A DNA stretch of 64,000 bases from Azadirachta indica (GCA_022749755.1 CM040448.1:11592481-11656480); one strand, 5' to 3'; positions 12,701 through 24,574 are shown, counted from the first letter of the stretch. A program made the numbers and translations. Notes: generated by a model not told the origin, from the letters alone.

Positions 12701-15700
12701 ATGCTGGTGGTCCATGGGAACTTGGACTTACAGAAACACATCAGGTGATTATTTGATGCTTGTGTATTGAGTGACAATTTACTCTTCTGATTCTTCTTTA
12801 AGACACTTGGGTGCTATTTGATAATTGGCAATCTTTTTAGACTCTCATTGAGAATGGACTAAGAGAAAGGGTCATTCTCAGAGTTGATGGTGGCTTCAAA
12901 AGTGGAGTTGATGTCTTAATGGCTGCAGCAATGGGTGCTGATGAATACGGGTTTGGTTCTGTGGCAATGATTGCTACTGGATGCGTTATGGCCCGCATAT
13001 GCCATACAAACAATTGCCCAGTTGGTGTTGCCAGTCAAGTAAGAAGGATCCCCTATTGTCCTGTCATGTTCTCATTTCTCTTGCCCTTTTAAAACTGTGA
13101 TCCAATCTTTATTATTTATTTTTTCCTAATTGATTATACTTCAGAGAGAAGAACTGCGTGCACGATTTCCTGGTGTTCCTGGTGATCTTGTCAATTATTT
13201 CCTATATGTAGCTGAGGAGGTGATACATCTGCCTAATGTTTTTATGGGACTTCTGTGTCCATTTTAATGGCCCTCAGTTTTCATCTTCATTTTAACTTCT
13301 TTACATTCTCCTGTTCTACTACTTTAATGATTCATCATTAACTGAAAGTCATCTATGCTTATTTTCTTTAGTGCCTTTCTCTACTATGTTGGTTAGGTTA
13401 GAGGCATGTTGGCACAACTGGGTTATGAGAAGCTGGACGTTGTAATTGGAAGATCCGATTTATTGAGACCTCGGGATATCTCACTAGTGAAAACTCAGCA
13501 TCTTGATCTCAGTTATCTTATCTCAGTATGTATAAACCATAACTAATTTTCTTACCATGTGTCGTCTATGGTGGGCATGCCTATTCCATTTACATGTTAA
13601 TACATTTTCTTTTATTTTCAGAATGTTGGTTTACCAAAATGGAGCAGTACAGAAATACGGAATCAGGATGTTCATACTAATGGCCCTGTCCTGGATGATA
13701 CTTTACTCGCAGATCCTGAGGTAACAAATGCATTAAGATAATTCATGCAACACATCAGAATACAAATTTGTGAAATATGGTTGGAGATTGATAGAAAAAT
13801 ACAAAAAGGGTTCATGAGGTAGATAAATGGTGACTTTGTGCTCATTATCTGAAATAGAAAGTGAGATAGAAGATAGTGGCAATGGCATTAGAACAATGCT
13901 TTTGATCTGTTTTGCTATTACAAATTCATAATTGCTTGATATTCCTTTTTCTGTTAATAAACTCAAATCTCTTTCGTAATTTATCAAAATGATTTTCTGA
14001 CAAACATTAATTGCCCTTTATCAAGAGCAAAGTCGTATGGAATAGGGAAAGAAAGTACATAAAGTGATAGATATTATCTTTCCAGGATGGACCATGAATG
14101 TTTGATCCTAGTTTGGGGAATAATCATGCTTATAGTGGATTGTCCAAAACAATTGCAGTAGTGGCTACTATAATCATTATAATGTGTATTATGAACACCA
14201 AGCAACCTATCTTTATGATTGGTTCTGGCTAGCATCTTGGTTGATTGAGCTTGTGGACATATGAGACTATAATTTTGGTGCTTAGAATATTCTCCTGAGC
14301 ATCATTTGCTGTCCAAATAGTCTTTTTTAGTTGGAACATACTTTCTCTGAAACAACCTTTTGATTGTGATAAATTACCAGGGCCATCTTATTGGACACAA
14401 AAATGTACCTTTATTAGTCATTATGCTCGAAGTACTCAGCTTTAGGTGCTGGTTAGACTTTATTTTTTTGTGTTATTTGATATTCAAATCAAATTTGGTA
14501 TTTTATTTATCACCACTTCCATATTCTATTCATGATTTGTTATTGTTCCTAGAAGGGCTGTCATATAGAAAGCTGCCATTATTTTACTCGGATCTCTGGA
14601 ATCCACTAAGGGCCTTTAATAAACCAAAGAGGAATTACATGTTTACCTATTGTGCCAACATAAAGGGACTAAGTTTGAGAAAACTTGGAGAGGGTGGGCC
14701 TTTTTGTGTATTGCCATGAGTGTTGACCCCTTTGACCAAAAAGACTTTTTTAGGACCCCAAGCTAAGTTGAAAAGACAGATTTATCTTCAATTAACCTAG
14801 TGGTGTATACACAAGGTACAATCTTGCATTACATAACTCTGTCTTGCAAAGTTGTCTTGCACAAGATTATGTATGCAAGTCTTTATATTGCAAAACATCT
14901 TGAATGCAAGTCCTCCAACTTGCAAAGCATGTTGCGTCAAGTCTATATTTGCAAAATATCTTGCATGAAAGGCACTATCTTGCAAAAAATATGCAATAAA
15001 TTTTAAATTTGGGCATAAAAGACATTTGAGTGATTGACGGGTTCAAAAAACCATAAATTTTTACATGGGTTAAAACTCATGACAGGACCCTTCTAAGGGT
15101 TCTAATAAAAACTTTTAGGCATGAATCATAAAAATTCCCATCCAAAATTGGAGGTTATATGTCAGAATCATAGATATGAAATAAAAACTTCAAATCACTG
15201 TAATTCCCCTAAGTAGTAGTATTTTATTTGTTGAGTCCTATGGTTGCTATAAATTAATTTATGCTACTTAATCTTCAAAGATCTCTGCATTACCACTGAT
15301 AGAAACTCTTAAATTTATTGTATTGTATGGTTTTCCAGATATCTGATGCAATAGTGTATGAGAAAGTGGTCAACAAAACTGTCAAAATATACAATGTGGA
15401 CCGTGCTGTTTGTGGGCGTATAGCAGGTGTGATTGCAAAGAAATATGGTGACACTGGTTTTGCTGGACAGCTAAACATAGTGTAAGATGTGGTTTGGTCA
15501 TGTTTTATATAACCAAATTAAAAGATCCATAACTTGATATGTCTCTACTCGACTCCAGCTAAATGAGTTCTCTTCCTGCCTACAGATTTACTGGAAGTGC
15601 CGGGCAGTCATTTGCATGCTTTTTAACACCTGGAATGAACATTCAGCTTATTGGAGAGGCTAATGATTATGTGGGAAAGGTATCTAAATCAAATGTATAA

Positions 15701-16803
15701 TTTATATACTGTTCAAATATTTGAATGCTTCAAAAATTTAACTTGTTTCATGCTATTTTCAAGTTGATTAGATCAAGTGTTAACATTCGCATAGTTCAAC
15801 TTAGTCTTGCATGAAGCATAGTGGTCTGACTTCTAGTGCAGTTAGCTCTTACAAGTTCTAAGAAAACATATAAATGGAGTCCAAAATCCTATATTTTTGG
15901 GGTTTGATATCAATATTTACTTGAATTATTTAAAATTAGGTTGAATTAGTAATGAAGGATATCCTAGATATCTGCGTACTTGGTCAAACATAAACATAGG
16001 ACTCTAAATACTTATGTTGTACTTCTTTTTCTGGTTAGCTTCGGATTTTGCTTTCTTGTAATGAGGTTTACTTTTTCATATATTATGATAAGAGTTTTCT
16101 GGTGAGATATTTTATTATAATAAGATATCTTTTAGCAAAATTTTGTTATTAGTAAGATTCCATTCATAGAATTTTTTTTTTTTACTTATTATTATAATCC
16201 TTATTCTTAAATGCGGTAGTTTTCTCCTTTTTCCTACGAGGGCCTAGTGCTTATTATAATTCATACCCTGAATAAATCAAATTGAATATTTTCTTCTCTA
16301 TATGACTTTTCTCTAAATTTCCCCAATTTCTTTTTCTTCTCTTCCTAAATTTCACCCATTTCTTTTGGGTTTTGTGGTCCTACATATATTATGGTGTAAA
16401 CCCTATTGACTAATTTTGATTCTGATTCCAGCATCAAACAAAAGTTGATTCTATCATTTTCTTTTTAAATGTAAAATCTGACATGAGGAACGTAAATCTG
16501 GCAAGGGAATGGCTGGAGGTGAGTTGGTTGTGACTCCTGTTGAGAGCACTGGGTTTTGCCCTGAGGATGCCACAATAGTTGGGAATACATGCTTGTATGG
16601 AGCAACAGGTGGTCAAATCTTTGTTAGAGGGAAAGCAGGAGAGAGGTTTGCTGTGAGAAACTCACTAGCTCAAGCAGTTGTTGAAGGCACTGGAGATCAC
16701 TGCTGTGAATACATGACTGGTGGTTGTGTTGTTGTGCTTGGGAAGTGAGCACTAAAACTTTATTTATCATCAATAAGTTATGGAAATCAATCTTGCAGTA
16801 ACT

Positions 16804-16834
<31 letters not shown>

Positions 16835-18444
16835 TTGCAGAGTGGGTAGAAACGTTGCTGCTGGAATGACTGGAGGATTGGCATATATTCTTGATGAAGA
16901 TGATACTCTCATCCCCAAGGTCTGTGCTGATGCTTATGACCTTCTTCCCATTATCTGTTCTCTTTCCCAGCAAGGATTTTTTTTTTTCCAAGTATATATC
17001 TATGATGAACTTTTTTCTCTTTTTAAAAGAAAAAGAGAATTTTTCAATGGAAACTGCTAATGTTGGATAATGTATTCTATCATGCCTATTTTATATTTCA
17101 AGCTTTCTAGTCTTAAACAATTTAACTTCCATTTCACCTGGGGAACTGAAACTAGACTGTGAATGTCCCTGGATTTTGTAGCCCATCCTTTAAATTACTT
17201 AAATTAGAATCTAAACCCACAATGTCAGATTTGAACTTTCTCTTACATTCTCTTTGGAGAACAACTTGCCATAAGGTTATTTGTGTAAAGGTCCCTAGCA
17301 AATCATAAAATGTTGCATAATAATTAACTTGTAGTAGTTGTTTGTAAGTAAAAGCTTTTGACGAAGTAAGATGAGTAGAATAAAATTAATTCCTCTGTTT
17401 TTGCCTGGGTTTAATATTTATCTGAGCAATATTAGTATGATGCTATGACAATTTAGCTTCCAGGAGAACGGTAGGCAACACATCTAAGTTCTTAATACTG
17501 AAAATGGCTAAGTCTATGACAGCATAAGGATGGTGAAACATGTTCTCCTTTTTCATTGCAATGGCCTTTCTAACTGAAAGCATCTATGTTTGCTTGACTT
17601 TGCGATGATGTGCCTGTGTTCCAAATTGTAATCTTTTGTGATGAGCATTCTCACATAGAAGACAACCAAACTATCCTTATATATGGTTCTTTGAGCAATT
17701 CTCATTGTTCCACGTAAGGATTTATACTCAACAGAGTTGTCATTTCTTAACTAATTTGATCACTTTCTCTTTCTTTATTTGCTTTCCTTTCCGCAAATTC
17801 ACACCTCTGTTCTTACTCTATAGCTTCAATAGCATAACTTGTAAAATATTAAGCAGGTCAACAAGGAGATAGTGAAGATCCAGAGAGTTACTGCCCCTGT
17901 TGGGCAAATGCAATTGAAGAGCCTTATTGAAGCCCATGTTGTAAGTTCACTCAATAAGTTATCTGAGCATGCATGCATTTGCATAATAAACAGACATCAA
18001 TGCTTTGATAGTTACTGAATTTTGTAAGACTCCTGCATTTTCAAGATTTGAGGTTCGGTCAGTTTTTTTCTGAGCCTTATGGGACATGCTTGCTGACTTC
18101 TGGGAATATTGTCCGTGACACAATGAACTTAATACATGCAATTGTATTGCATAAACTTTTTTTTTTTTTTTCCTTCCGATGCCAAACTACCCTTAGAATC
18201 ATGAGTTCAATATGTGCAATTGTATTTGCAATATTTTATCTTTGAAATATCATCTTTAATTTGTAACACATTTGCGGTGTAGGAAAAAACTGGCAGCAGC
18301 AAAGGTACCACTATTCTTAAGGAGTGGGATACATATCTATCGCTTTTCTGGCAGCTGGTTCCACCAAGTGAAGAAGACACCCCAGAGGCTTGTGCAGAGT
18401 ATGAAAGAACAGCTGCTGGGGAGGTGACATTGCAGTCTGCATAG
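786..18444 (+). CDS. GLU1: Ferredoxin-dependent glutamate synthase (Fd-GOGAT), 3' 25 exons, 5' end outside window
   Basis: Chloroplast enzyme that makes two glutamates from glutamine and 2-oxoglutarate using reduced ferredoxin. Exons read by eye: 786-931, 1645-1804, 4410-4520, 4656-4871, 5483-5640, 8344-8473, 9158-9216, 9310-9415, 9871-9967, 10325-10440, 10554-10751, 10878-10988, 11268-11507, 11598-11696, 12649-12744, 12841-13038, 13145-13219, 13397-13525, 13622-13720, 15339-15481, 15586-15679, 16506-16744, 16841-16919, 17857-17940, 18283-18444. All junctions are GT-AG and keep frame; the sum is 3,345 nt (1,114 residues plus TAG). The glutaminase domain lies mostly upstream. The central domain is followed by the FMN synthase domain (from [19 protein letters not shown]), the [3Fe-4S] cysteines C-x5-C-x4-C (codons at 12982, 13000, 13015) and the C-terminal GXGXG domain. 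Translation stops at VTLQSA without the NADH-binding beta-type extension, so it is the Fd type rather than NADH-GOGAT. Position matches Arabidopsis GLU2; the sequence resembles GLU1 and GLU2 alike, so the symbol is provisional. Confidence 0.97.
2567..3761 (+). mobile_element. Miniature non-coding LTR retrotransposon (TRIM/short LARD type), copy A
   Basis: Two direct repeats of about 210 bp, 2567-2776 and 3553-3761, both start TGTTAGAA and end TTAACA, giving TG...CA termini. The base after the 5' repeat begins TAGTATCAGAA, close to the initiator-Met tRNA primer site (TGGTATCAGAGC) used by Copia-type elements, and a purine run GAGAGG lies just before the 3' repeat. The flanks GTTAG (2562-2566) and TTTAG (3762-3766) form a 5-bp target duplication with one mismatch. 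The roughly 780-bp interior has no long ORF and is CT-rich. The element sits in the 2.6-kb intron between Fd-GOGAT exons 1645-1804 and 4410-4520. It is related to the copy at 6981-7833. Confidence 0.8.
6981..7833 (+). mobile_element. Miniature LTR retrotransposon, copy B of the same family
   Basis: Two direct repeats of about 205 bp (about 6981-7183 and 7624-7833) resemble the LTRs of the element at 2567-3761: both have ATTAAGCATATTTC or ATTAGGTATATTTC, CAAGTAGT and CCTATATGAAGGTAT or CCTATATAAAGGTAT. The interior also matches copy A (GGTTAGATCT just after the 5' LTR, GATGATGTGCTA, then CCAAACTCAAGCTTGCTCCACC before the 3' LTR, written here in part). The polypurine tract GAGGGGAAG (7614-7622) abuts the 3' LTR. 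No target duplication is visible and the edges are approximate. It lies in the 2.7-kb intron 5641-8343. Confidence 0.75.
11986..12111 (+). repeat. 63-bp tandem duplication in an Fd-GOGAT intron
   Basis: Two diverged copies with period 63 begin TGCATTTGATG at 11987 and 12050 and share CATTTTGAACTC(T/C)GTTA. They lie in the intron 11697-12648. Confidence 0.75.
12563..12597. repeat. Short inverted repeat (hairpin) in an Fd-GOGAT intron
   Basis: CCTTGGATT at 12565-12573 is matched by AATCCAAGG at 12587-12595 across a 13-base loop. It may be the end of a decayed transposon in intron 11697-12648; no wider structure was confirmed. Confidence 0.4.
14844..15000 (+). repeat. Degenerate ~30-bp tandem repeat rich in TTGCAA
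   Basis: TTGCAAA starts recur at 14844, 14888, 14920, 14949 and 14980, giving steps of 44, 32, 29 and 31 bases. Each unit also carries a second TTGCAT or TTGAATGCAAG half. Unit identity is only moderate, so this is a minisatellite-like remnant. It lies in the 1.6-kb intron 13721-15338. Confidence 0.65.
16803..16836 (+). repeat. (TTTA)n microsatellite in an intron acceptor
   Basis: Eight to nine TTTA units lead straight into TTGCAG, the 3' splice site of the Fd-GOGAT exon that starts at 16841. The repeat takes the place of the usual polypyrimidine tract. Confidence 0.9.
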
Positions 18445-18850
18445 GATGAACCAACTTCACAGTATACACCATTGAGGCCTGCATGCAAGCACAAGCCCAA
18501 AAATCGAAATCTCACCTTGTACAGGTCAAACAAAGAGAGTGGTTTTTAAGTTGGAATGGCTTGGGACGAAGAATGGAAATGAAATGATTGGATTAGCATA
18601 CAAGGCAAGGAATCTTTATTGCTGAAGAAACGTCATATAATAGTTGCATTGTTTTGAAGGCCTATTCATGGGTCGTTGTCAAGGTAAGCATTTCCATCTT
18701 ACCTCAGTACAACAGCAGTTGTATAGTGAATTGTGGCAGAAACTGTAAATTGAAGTTTAGGTTATTCCACTCTTATCAAATTGGCTTTATATATATATAA
18801 AATTGGTAGTAATATTATTGTAAACATCTTGGTAACAATATACATTTATC
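18445..18850 (+). other. Fd-GOGAT 3' untranslated region (approximate)
   Basis: Sequence after the TAG at 18442-18444 is non-coding. An AT-rich stretch at about 18780-18850 with AATAAT-like and AATATACA motifs could hold the polyadenylation signals; no perfect AATAAA was seen, so the end is a guess. Confidence 0.4.
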
Positions 18851-19003
18851 TAATTGTGCATTTCCCCGTCTCCATATTCATCAGTTTCCAAATCTTGGTT
18901 TTGTTACTCAAAAAGTCATTCCAACTTCACTAATTTTTATATCATCTTGTGAATTCTTCCGTGGATCCCATCATAATGAGAAATGTTGGAAGAAAGGAAC
19001 ACG

Positions 19004-19042
19004 TTTTGCTTTGTTTTGCTTTGTTTTGCTTTGTTTTGCTTT
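19004..19042 (+). repeat. Four tandem copies of a TTTTGCTTTG decamer
   Basis: A 10-bp unit TTTTGCTTTG repeats almost perfectly four times in intergenic DNA downstream of the glutamate synthase gene. Confidence 0.9.
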
Positions 19043-19722
19043 CTTATGAAGTATGAAAACATTTTAGTTGCGGTGGGTGGGTCGGTCGTCACAGAATGTT
19101 TCCTCTTTCTCTTTATCACAGGCAGAAGAGGAGAAGAGCAGGCCCATGCATTAATTGAAAAATAAGTAACACGCGAGGCAGATGCAACCGCGTGATTATG
19201 ATTTTATTACAGGCAGAATCAGTTCATGCACTGAGACTTGCCAGTTTATTAAGACTATTAATTACCTCCGACTATAAAAAAGCAAAAGCAAAATACGTTG
19301 TACAAGAATTAGGTAGGTTTCATGTGGCTCTTATTTTCCATGTGATTTTCCGACACATCTCACGTCCCTTTTCATCCTCCAAACTGTCAAAAAAAAAAAA
19401 AAACAAAAAATGAATTTTACGTTTTAATAATATATTATATATATATATATACGTATAGACATACAACTTATTGAACTTTGAGAGAGTGACTAATTTTTAT
19501 AATAATACATTCTTACTTTTTAAAATCCTAATCATATACAAATATATCTTAATAATTGATATTATCAGTTTATTATTATCATATTAACAATAGTTTGGAT
19601 AAAGAATTTGTATTTTCAATATTATTTTAAATTTATTTATTTAATAAATTTGTTTAATTCCACAAACGTATTAAAATTATTTATGAGGGGGAAGTTTTTC
19701 TTAATTGACTTCTAACCATCTT

Positions 19723-19983
19723 TTTTTTTTTTTTTTTTTGAGAAAAATTACATATTACAAATTTACAGTATGTAACTAAATATCTATTGGTATATAATCA
19801 AAGATCTAGTAAAATTTTATTGGGTGGATATTTATTGTTATATAATGAAGGATCTACTGAAATTCTACTAAGATTTAGGAGACTCTTTTCATTATAAAAA
19901 AGATGTTTTATCCAAAAATTTCTGAAAAATTCCCACCAGTGTAGCGGGTAAGAATCGAACAATCAGGCCTAAGCCCTGATGGC
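19723..19983 (-). mobile_element. SINE-like retroposon, reverse orientation
   Basis: A perfect 17-bp target duplication TGACTTCTAACCATCTT lies at 19706-19722 and 19984-20000. The insert begins with a run of T, so its poly(A) tail reads on the minus strand. Near its other end, on the minus strand, is GTTCGATTCT (19951-19960), a pol III B-box match; the A box is not evident, so the 5' end may be truncated. About 260 bp, no ORF. Confidence 0.82.
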
Positions 19984-21180
19984 TGACTTCTAACCATCTT
20001 CAAAAACAACGAAGGATATATGTTAGCTGTCTCAAATTGATGGTGTGCTAAAGATTTGGTCTAAATTGTATCTTTCTTCGATTTTCAACGACATATGTAT
20101 TATGTCAGAGTATCTTGTCTTTGAAATTTAATTCACGTAATTTTGCGATAAACATTTAATACTTTTAAACCCACCACTCCTGTATTTTTCAAGTTCCGAA
20201 TAAAATAAATTATTATATAATAGAAATATCAGTTAAAAAATTCGCTAATAAATAACTATAATTTATGCAAAGATAAATAGCTTCATGCGAAAATTGTTCA
20301 CACTTAAATATTAATATCCAATACCATTGGAATACTATTATGATTGCACTCAAACCAGTGAAAACTACTTAGATACTCATAAATTATTATTTTATTACCC
20401 GCCAAGAGATGTGAGTACTGGTACTGTTAATGATCGTACCATAAGTTACATTATTTTAGAAGAGATAAGCTTCTTATAGGGTTTTAATGGGCTATCGAAT
20501 CTATTTGTTGTTATATATATCAAAAAGACTAGTAAATTATACGTTTTCATTATCCAATCAAAACAATTTCAGTATGCTAACAAATGCATTGTTAAGGTGG
20601 CGACTAATAGCTCTTAACATTTCTAATAATGATGCAAGTTAAACTGAGACAGTGAGGGACTTCTTTCTGCTAGCTTAGCTAGGATACTTGGGATCTATTC
20701 GGTATAGTTTTTTAAATAAAATTTTTATAATAAATTTTTTATCGATAAAACTTTTTACAAACAAAAATTCATTAATTGTTTGCTTATTACTAATAAATTT
20801 TAAAAAAAATTAAATAATTATTTTACTAGATAAATTTTTAATTTTTTATTTTAAAGATAAAAAATTTTAGTGTTAAAAATTCAAATGTTAGATTTTTTTT
20901 TAGTGAGAAAAATGATTTTAAAAAATCTTTCTCCATTATCAACCAAACTCTATTGCCAACTTAAACAACGACTAAAAATTTGAAAAAAAATTTTAATATT
21001 AAAAAAACTTTTTTATCAACAAAAAAACCAAATCAATTAAATAGATACTTAAAAGATTGAAGTATATAATTTAAATTAATAATAGAAATCATATTATTTT
21101 GTTATTGATTTTAGATGTTGAGCTATTTTTCTCTTTTGGTTTCTTTTTAAAGGGTGGAATATATATATATATATATATAT

Positions 21181-21404
21181 GGAACAAGATCAATAACCTT
21201 TTTTATTTTTATACAAAATTTTATATTAATTATAAACCGTTAGATATAAATATATCAACGGTTGAGATTATATTTGATTATATATTTAATATATAATTAA
21301 TGTATATGTCATATACAACCTTAACTATTAGATATATTTATATTTAACGGTTTATAATTAATTTAAAATTTTATAGCAAAAAAATGGTTGTTGATCCTAC
21401 TTAT
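21181..21404. mobile_element. MITE with ~80-bp terminal inverted repeats, inserted in a (TA)n tract
   Basis: The left arm (GATCAATAACC ... TTATATTAATTATAAACCGT) is matched in reverse complement by the right arm (GATCAACAACCA ... TTAAATTAATTATAAACCGT). The element is bordered on both sides by TA repeats (21159-21180 and 21405-21422), consistent with a TA target site. No coding capacity. A relative lies at 57193-57422. Confidence 0.72.
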
Positions 21405-22055
21405 GTATATATATATATATATAAAAAATAATTTTGCAGCAACTAAACCGACAAATAAGACGGAGGTTTGTTAAACCTGCAGATACAGGTGCAGATGAAT
21501 CTAAACTAAACTTTAAAGTAGAACAGGCTTTGGACCAGAGTAATATCATCCACAAAACAAATCTTATTGAATTTTAATTTGTCTCTTTATTCGTATTACT
21601 GTATATATAGTACTCCACGTGTGCTCATGCATGTCAGATTTATACCAAATTATTCACCACCTCTTCCCTAAGTGTCTGCTAATTTCCTCGTTCTCTCCGT
21701 CTCTCACCCTTTCTAATTCCATTTCTATCTTTGACTTCTAAACTAATTCTATTTTAATTAATTCTAATTACCCTCATCACATTTCTTCTTATATTAATTA
21801 ATTAATTTTATGTTCTTGTTCATGAGCTTATTAATAATATTGTGTAAAAAATATTATATATGTATTCATGTTTGTAGAGAACGAAAATTTAATTAAGTTG
21901 TTGGTAAAGAGAGTGGGTAGCTCTACTTTTACAAAGAAAACAATCGATCCCTATCACTTACACTGCTCACATACTTCTGCTACCAAAAAGAAAAACACAG
22001 ATATGAAATTAAAAACAAATTAAACTTGATATTTAATATTCTACGCTTTCTGCTT

Positions 22056-22394
22056 TCAGCATTGTACAAAGTCTATATCAGGCGTTTTCGAAGGCATTAA
22101 CGCCAAGAAAACTAATAAAATCATCATAAAAAATGGTATACACAGAAGTATTTGCGGCGGCGGCGGCAATGGTGGCAACACCAAAGGCAACACCAGAACG
22201 ATGACGGTCACCACAGCCAAGAGCATTATCGATCTTCCAGAACAGAACCGGAACCTGGAATAGACATAAATGCAACAACGTTCGTTCTGATCAATTAATA
22301 CTGATAAACAACAGAATATATATATATATATATATACTCAGAAGAAAAGTCAAATAAAGAATGCTATATATACTGGGATCAAATACCAGTTCAT
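22056..22394 (-). CDS. OSR/ARGOS-like organ-size protein, copy 1 (two coding exons)
   Basis: Small membrane protein of the organ-size-related family, which in Arabidopsis promotes organ growth (ARGOS, ARL, OSR1/ORS1) and dampens ethylene response at the ER; that role is family knowledge. The diagnostic core is VLPLVLPPLPPPPQILLCIP, two hydrophobic segments around a proline-rich turn, followed by LALMPSKTPD. On the minus strand I place an 8-nt coding exon (ATGAACTG, 22387-22394), an intron with GT...AG ends (22255-22386), and a second exon 22056-22254 ending in TGA. The spliced ORF has 68 residues and begins MNWFRFCSGRSIM, which matches copy 2 in length and in the RSIM motif. Without splicing the first in-frame ATG would be at 22226 (56 residues). 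A different-frame ORF over 22078-22278 is a shadow. Confidence 0.85.
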
Positions 22395-22528
22395 GAACGA
22401 GAGAACGAAGGACGTCGTCAGATCAGATGGCGGCCGGAGAATCAGATGTTTGGGGTCAAAAGATTAAAAGAAATAAAGAGAAGTTTTGGGTTAAGCTGGG
22501 AAATGAAGGGAGGGGCGGATCAGGAGAG

Positions 22529-22536
22529 TATTTATG
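22529..22536 (-). promoter_or_regulatory. Possible TATA element of OSR copy 1
   Basis: Minus strand reads CATAAATA about 135 bases upstream of the proposed ATG (22394) and about 40 bases downstream of the conserved upstream block. Weak by itself. Confidence 0.35.
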
Positions 22537-22573
22537 ATACGGTAATATTAATTAATGAGAATGTCAAAAAAAG

Positions 22574-22640
22574 GAGCGTTGCAAGTCAGACTCACCACAC
22601 TTCCCCCCTTCACTGTGTTGTCTTGATTCAGCCAATCAAA
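22574..22640 (-). promoter_or_regulatory. Conserved upstream block of OSR copy 1
   Basis: Shares ordered words with the blocks upstream of copies 2 and 3: plus-strand GCGTT at the gene-proximal side, a GTCA..ACTCACCA segment, then CACTGTGT and TTGATTCAGCCAATC. It lies 180 bases upstream of the proposed ATG. The similarity to the other two is weaker than theirs to each other. Confidence 0.45.
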
Positions 22641-24530
22641 TCACAAACGTATTTATGTTATAATTTGCTACTCCATAAATTAAATGGTATTACTACTTAC
22701 TATAGTAACTACTCTATGGCACTATATATATAAATATATTACCAATGGCAATGGTATTTTGGGAGTTAATTCTTCTTTTTGTCATTATTTCTAACAAAAT
22801 ATAATTAATCATAAGAAAATATTAGGTGGAATGAACTTATCACCTTATTTATATGTCAAAAAAGAGTGTTATAGGTCAAAGATATCACAGCACAATTTAT
22901 CGTTTAACTTGCTACTTAGAGAATTAAATTATTGGTATAGTAACTATTACGTAGTACTCTGTATTATCAATAATATTTTGAGAATTTTGTTAATTTTTAT
23001 TGAGATATCAATCTTTATTTGTTGTCATTTTAAATGTAATTAATGACGTTAATTAAATTATTAGCCGGAATAGATATATCACATAACCGGTAGTTATATC
23101 CAAAAATTTTAGTCATGTTTGCAATCACTTTGAAATTCACCAATGATCTCACAAGAATGATGATTATGATGAGAAAGAAAACCTAAAACATATTACATAT
23201 TTTTATTAAATGTTTTATTAAAACCGTTGTACTAACTTTTCTTTGGCAATGATAGATAATCAAAATGTAGAAATAATTTTAGTATATTGCATTTCTATCT
23301 CTCAATTGATTATTAGTTAATAAGGCAAAACAGATATTACATTAATAGAGTGGTCAGAGTGCAATGCATTAGGAGTGTACAAAACTATTAATTTTTTTTT
23401 AAAAAAAAATATTATTCCGTTTTTGGTTCCAACTCAAAAGATAAGATCATTTTGTAATTTGCAACAATTAATTTAAAAACATATTACCAAATGAAAAAAT
23501 TAAAAAGAATTCATCTTATTCCTTAAATTAACTAAAGTAATATGAAAGACAAAAAAAAAACTTTTATTAAGAAAATAGAAACTTAAAAACATACCAAAAG
23601 CAATGCTAATTAAATCAACAAAATAAATTGCATCTGTTTTGCCTTATATTAAAGGTACATATTTTTATGATTCAACTATTAAATTGAGTTATTGACTCGT
23701 CACAAGTAATAAGATTTAAATATGAGTTGTTGCATGAGAAATAATAAATTTAGTGAGTAATGAAGAAACGTATTATCTTTTCTTGGTTTGAGTTGATATA
23801 CATATATGAGTTGTATAAAAGGTGAAAAAGGCGATAAAGGAAACATTTGTATGTATATAGAGGCCATGTAATGTATTACAATTACATTTATATATTAATT
23901 GTAAAGCATATTTAGGCACTACTAATACTAGCTACATTAATATTGACATGCTATTTTTAAGGGCTTCTATGATGAAATGCATGCTATATATAATAGAGAA
24001 TGAACATTTAATTATATGATGCAAATTATCTTATCGATTAGAGAGAGCATTTTATTTTGAATAAAAATTAATTGTGAAGAATTAACGTTTTCGTAGGATA
24101 AACAATTAACTAATTGCCAAAAGGGTGAAATTAGATAATATGAATAAAAATTAATTTAATTTATATGCCGAAAGTTAAAAGAATAATATTTATGTGTGTG
24201 TATGTGTGTATATATACACATCTGTCCAAGGAAGCGACGGAGGTTCATGGGACTCCACGTGTCGGGTGAGTAGGAGAGGGGGCCAAATTAACCACAAAGG
24301 GATGGGCTAATGGAGGCAAGAGAGAATCAAAATCTCTTTTTTATAATATCAATTCAATTATTATAATGAATTTAATCATCAATGTATGTTACATCTAAAA
24401 TTATAGTCAAGTTGGTGCATAAATATATAGATGTGATATAAAACATAATATTCATTCAAATTACTACTTAATTGTGATATGCATAGGGTAAAACTAAATA
24501 ATTATTTAATATAGACAATTATTATTACTA

Positions 24531-24574
<44 letters not shown>
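24531..24574 (+). repeat. (TTA)n microsatellite
   Basis: Roughly fourteen perfect TTA/ATT units in intergenic DNA. Confidence 0.95.

Larger units (their letters stand above)
18851..22055. other. Intergenic region between Fd-GOGAT and the first OSR gene
   Basis: About 3.2 kb of AT-rich DNA. Apart from the decamer repeat, the reverse SINE and the MITE listed separately, no convincing exon, RNA gene or promoter was found. Confidence 0.6.

Noticed and set aside
14844..15000. CRISPR-like repeat array
   Set aside because: Plant nuclear context, variable unit length and poor unit identity with no distinct spacers.
786..18444. NADH-dependent glutamate synthase
   Set aside because: The frame stops directly after the GXGXG domain; there is no NAD(P)H-binding extension in the downstream DNA.
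22078..22278. Minus-strand frame with an alanine run
   Set aside because: Out-of-frame reading of OSR copy 1; the real frame gives the LPPLPPPP core.
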